From NCBI GenBank assembly GCA_016234115.1, contig JACRHD010000024.1, positions 22,301 through 86,300 of the forward strand: a stretch of 64,000 nt of DNA, in the 5' to 3' direction. The position numbers and the translations under genes are program-made. This DNA is from Nitrospirota bacterium. Its GTDB lineage: Bacteria > Nitrospirota > Thermodesulfovibrionia > UBA6902. Numbering within the stretch: the stretch's first letter is position 1; each line of letters begins with the position of its first letter. Below are positions 62,549-64,000 of this stretch, piece by piece. The notes beneath the pieces are model-generated. The model ran no database searches and was not told the origin of the DNA. It saw only the letters and a program-made list of their open reading frames with translations.

Positions 62549-64000
62549 TTAAAATTCCTTTGCCGCCCACATTTCAGAGCTGAATCTTATGACCCTGTTC
62601 CTGCCTTTTTCTTTTGCCCTGTAGAGGGCCACATCGGCGAACTTTATCGCCTGCCAGAAGCTCTCGGTATCGAGAGGGAATTCGCTTACTCCGAGGCTGA
62701 TGGTCTTCTTGATTATTCCATCCGACACCTTTATTTTGGTATTTTCGACCGTCTCCCTGATCTTTTCCGCAACCTTCAGGGTCTCTTCCGCATTGATATC
62801 CAGCATCAGCACAAGAAATTCCTCTCCCCCGAACCGTATGACAAGGTCCGAGGACCTGACGCATTTCTTGATTATCTCGGAGGTCTCTCTGAGCACGCTG
62901 TCTCCGGTGTTGTGACCGTAAAGATCATTCACCTGTTTAAAAAAGTCCAGGTCGCACATCATCAGTCCCACGTTTTTTTGTCTCCTCAGGACCCCCGCAA
63001 TAAGGGTTTCAGTATATTCCTGCAGGAACCTCCTGTTGTAAAGCCCGGTCAGGGGGTCTTTCAGCGCCGACTCCCTCAGGGTATGCGTCAGCCTCTTTGC
63101 CTCTATCACGGACAGGGATTCCTTGATATACTGTTTCGCCTTGAACAATTTTTTCTCTTTATTGTCGGAGCGGTAATCCTTTCTGTCAAAGAGGAACTGA
63201 ACGACCCCGCCGGTCTTGCCCCCGACTACCATGGGTATGCAGATGTGAATCTTCTCTGTGCCCGGTTTGAACTGTTTGCAGATTTCCGGGAACTCTATGG
63301 AAGAGATCAGGCGTCCTGTCTTTTTGGCTTTGCACAGCTCGCAGTTGTTAAGGATCTCTTCGTGGCACAATATGTCCCTTTCATTCAGCAAAACAGGATA
63401 AGCGGGCCGCATCCTGTTGCCGCTGCCGGAGACGTCGAAGACGACAAATTCATTCAGGCCGATTTTTTCGCGAAAAACCTTGGCGAGCCTGGAGTAGATG
63501 TCTTCGAGGTCGTCGTCTTCTTCAATGACTTTTTTGAACGATGCGAGCTCGTGTATCTCATCCATGAGCGTATTGAATTCCTCTGAAAGGGTCCCTATTT
63601 CGTCTTTTGAGCCGACATCGACTTTCTTGCTCAGGTCTATCTCACCCTCTCCCAACAGCCGTATCTGCTCCGTAATCGACTTGACCGGTCTGGCAATGGC
63701 CCTTGAGATCGACATTGTAAAAATAACCAGCAGCGAGATCGCGATTACAAGGACCCCGGTAAGGGCATAAAAAGCAAGACTCGTAACCTCCAGGTTCTTT
63801 GCGACTTCCCGCGCAATTATGTCGGGTGGGACCGCCTGGTTGATAATGTCGCATGTTCTCCATCTGACGTTCAGGTAAGACGTAATACTTATAAGGAATA
63901 TCACGATAAACCAGAAGAAGACGCCGAGAGAAAAGAGGGCGAATTTCTTTCTTATGGGCTGGTTTACAAAGGTGATGAAATTGATGATTTTTTTCAGCAT
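62549..64000 (-). CDS. Membrane HAMP-GAF-GGDEF diguanylate cyclase (start at window edge)
   Basis: A 483-residue reading from the last three bases of the window. Two membrane helices (residues ~19-41 and ~74-96), a HAMP domain (ISRAIARPVKSITEQIRLLG), a GAF-like sensor (~150-300, with CHEEILNNCELCKAKK cysteines) and a GGDEF domain follow. The catalytic signature is RFGGEEF, the metal/substrate DLDFFKQVND, and RSSD five residues before the signature is an inhibitory I-site (RxxD). It makes c-di-GMP. The first ATG coincides with base 64000, so the true start may lie outside. Confidence 0.92.
   Translation of the reverse strand: MLKKIINFITFVNQPIRKKFALFSLGVFFWFIVIFLISITSYLNVRWRTCDIINQAVPPDIIAREVAKNLEVTSLAFYALTGVLVIAISLLVIFTMSISRAIARPVKSITEQIRLLGEGEIDLSKKVDVGSKDEIGTLSEEFNTLMDEIHELASFKKVIEEDDDLEDIYSRLAKVFREKIGLNEFVVFDVSGSGNRMRPAYPVLLNERDILCHEEILNNCELCKAKKTGRLISSIEFPEICKQFKPGTEKIHICIPMVVGGKTGGVVQFLFDRKDYRSDNKEKKLFKAKQYIKESLSVIEAKRLTHTLRESALKDPLTGLYNRRFLQEYTETLIAGVLRRQKNVGLMMCDLDFFKQVNDLYGHNTGDSVLRETSEIIKKCVRSSDLVIRFGGEEFLVLMLDINAEETLKVAEKIRETVENTKIKVSDGIIKKTISLGVSEFPLDTESFWQAIKFADVALYRAKEKGRNRVIRFSSEMWAAKEF

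Overview
The window looks like a chromosomal segment of an anaerobic or microaerophilic Gram-negative bacterium, most likely a Nitrospirota (Thermodesulfovibrionia-type) lineage. A Desulfobacterota-like genome cannot be excluded without a phylogeny. The hints are the rpsB-tsf-pyrH-frr and gap-pgk blocks, B12-binding radical SAM proteins, a YedE/TusA sulfur module, a PEP-CTERM protein behind a sigma-54-like promoter, c-di-GMP proteins and outer-membrane-type proteins. Intergenic DNA is unusually rich in small dispersed palindromes and in imperfect tandem heptamers. Several of these repeats are also embedded in frame inside genes.

Layout. 1-3291 (minus): an arsenic-type operon, with a PqqD-like/radical SAM/SPASM enzyme that continues, after a one-base frameshift, into an ArsM-type methyltransferase, followed by a B12-binding radical SAM protein. 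3692-9051: histone-deacetylase-like hydrolase, hisC, tRNA-Ser, a lipoprotein, tRNA-Arg, a creatininase-family amidohydrolase and an integral membrane protein. 9177-15827: housekeeping block rpsB, tsf, pyrH, frr, gap, pgk, galT.

15.9-40 kb is accessory. First comes a decayed restriction locus: a Type III-like res gene missing its ATP-binding segment, a DUF4062/ATPase gene, and a 51-codon stub of the partner methyltransferase. A copper/sensing cluster follows (PhnD-like binding protein, PAS-GAF histidine kinase, multicopper oxidase with a beta-barrel-like tail). Then comes a large anti-phage island of the helicase-methylase-ATPase (Hma) type: DUF3883 helicase, DUF4062/ATPase, RloC-like AAA ATPase, DUF1156 DNA methylase, MNT/HEPN toxin-antitoxin pair and DUF499 ATPase. 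The leader of this island is duplicated in front of the decayed restriction locus, so the two defence loci share both a promoter region and a DUF4062 paralogue.

40-64 kb returns to general functions: a copper P-type ATPase, yajQ, a CysE-CysS fusion, peptidase U32, an HD-GYP protein, a tiny PEP-CTERM protein, a B12 radical SAM protein, an FAD oxidoreductase, a yedE-tusA-(Gly/Tyr-rich protein)-uspA operon, a heme/CopD/cytochrome-b5-like membrane protein, a CopZ-like chaperone, a nucleotide-sugar dehydrogenase with an NYN-domain partner, a geranylgeranyl-reductase-like flavoprotein, a CNT nucleoside transporter, a MidA-like methyltransferase and a GGDEF diguanylate cyclase that begins at the right edge.
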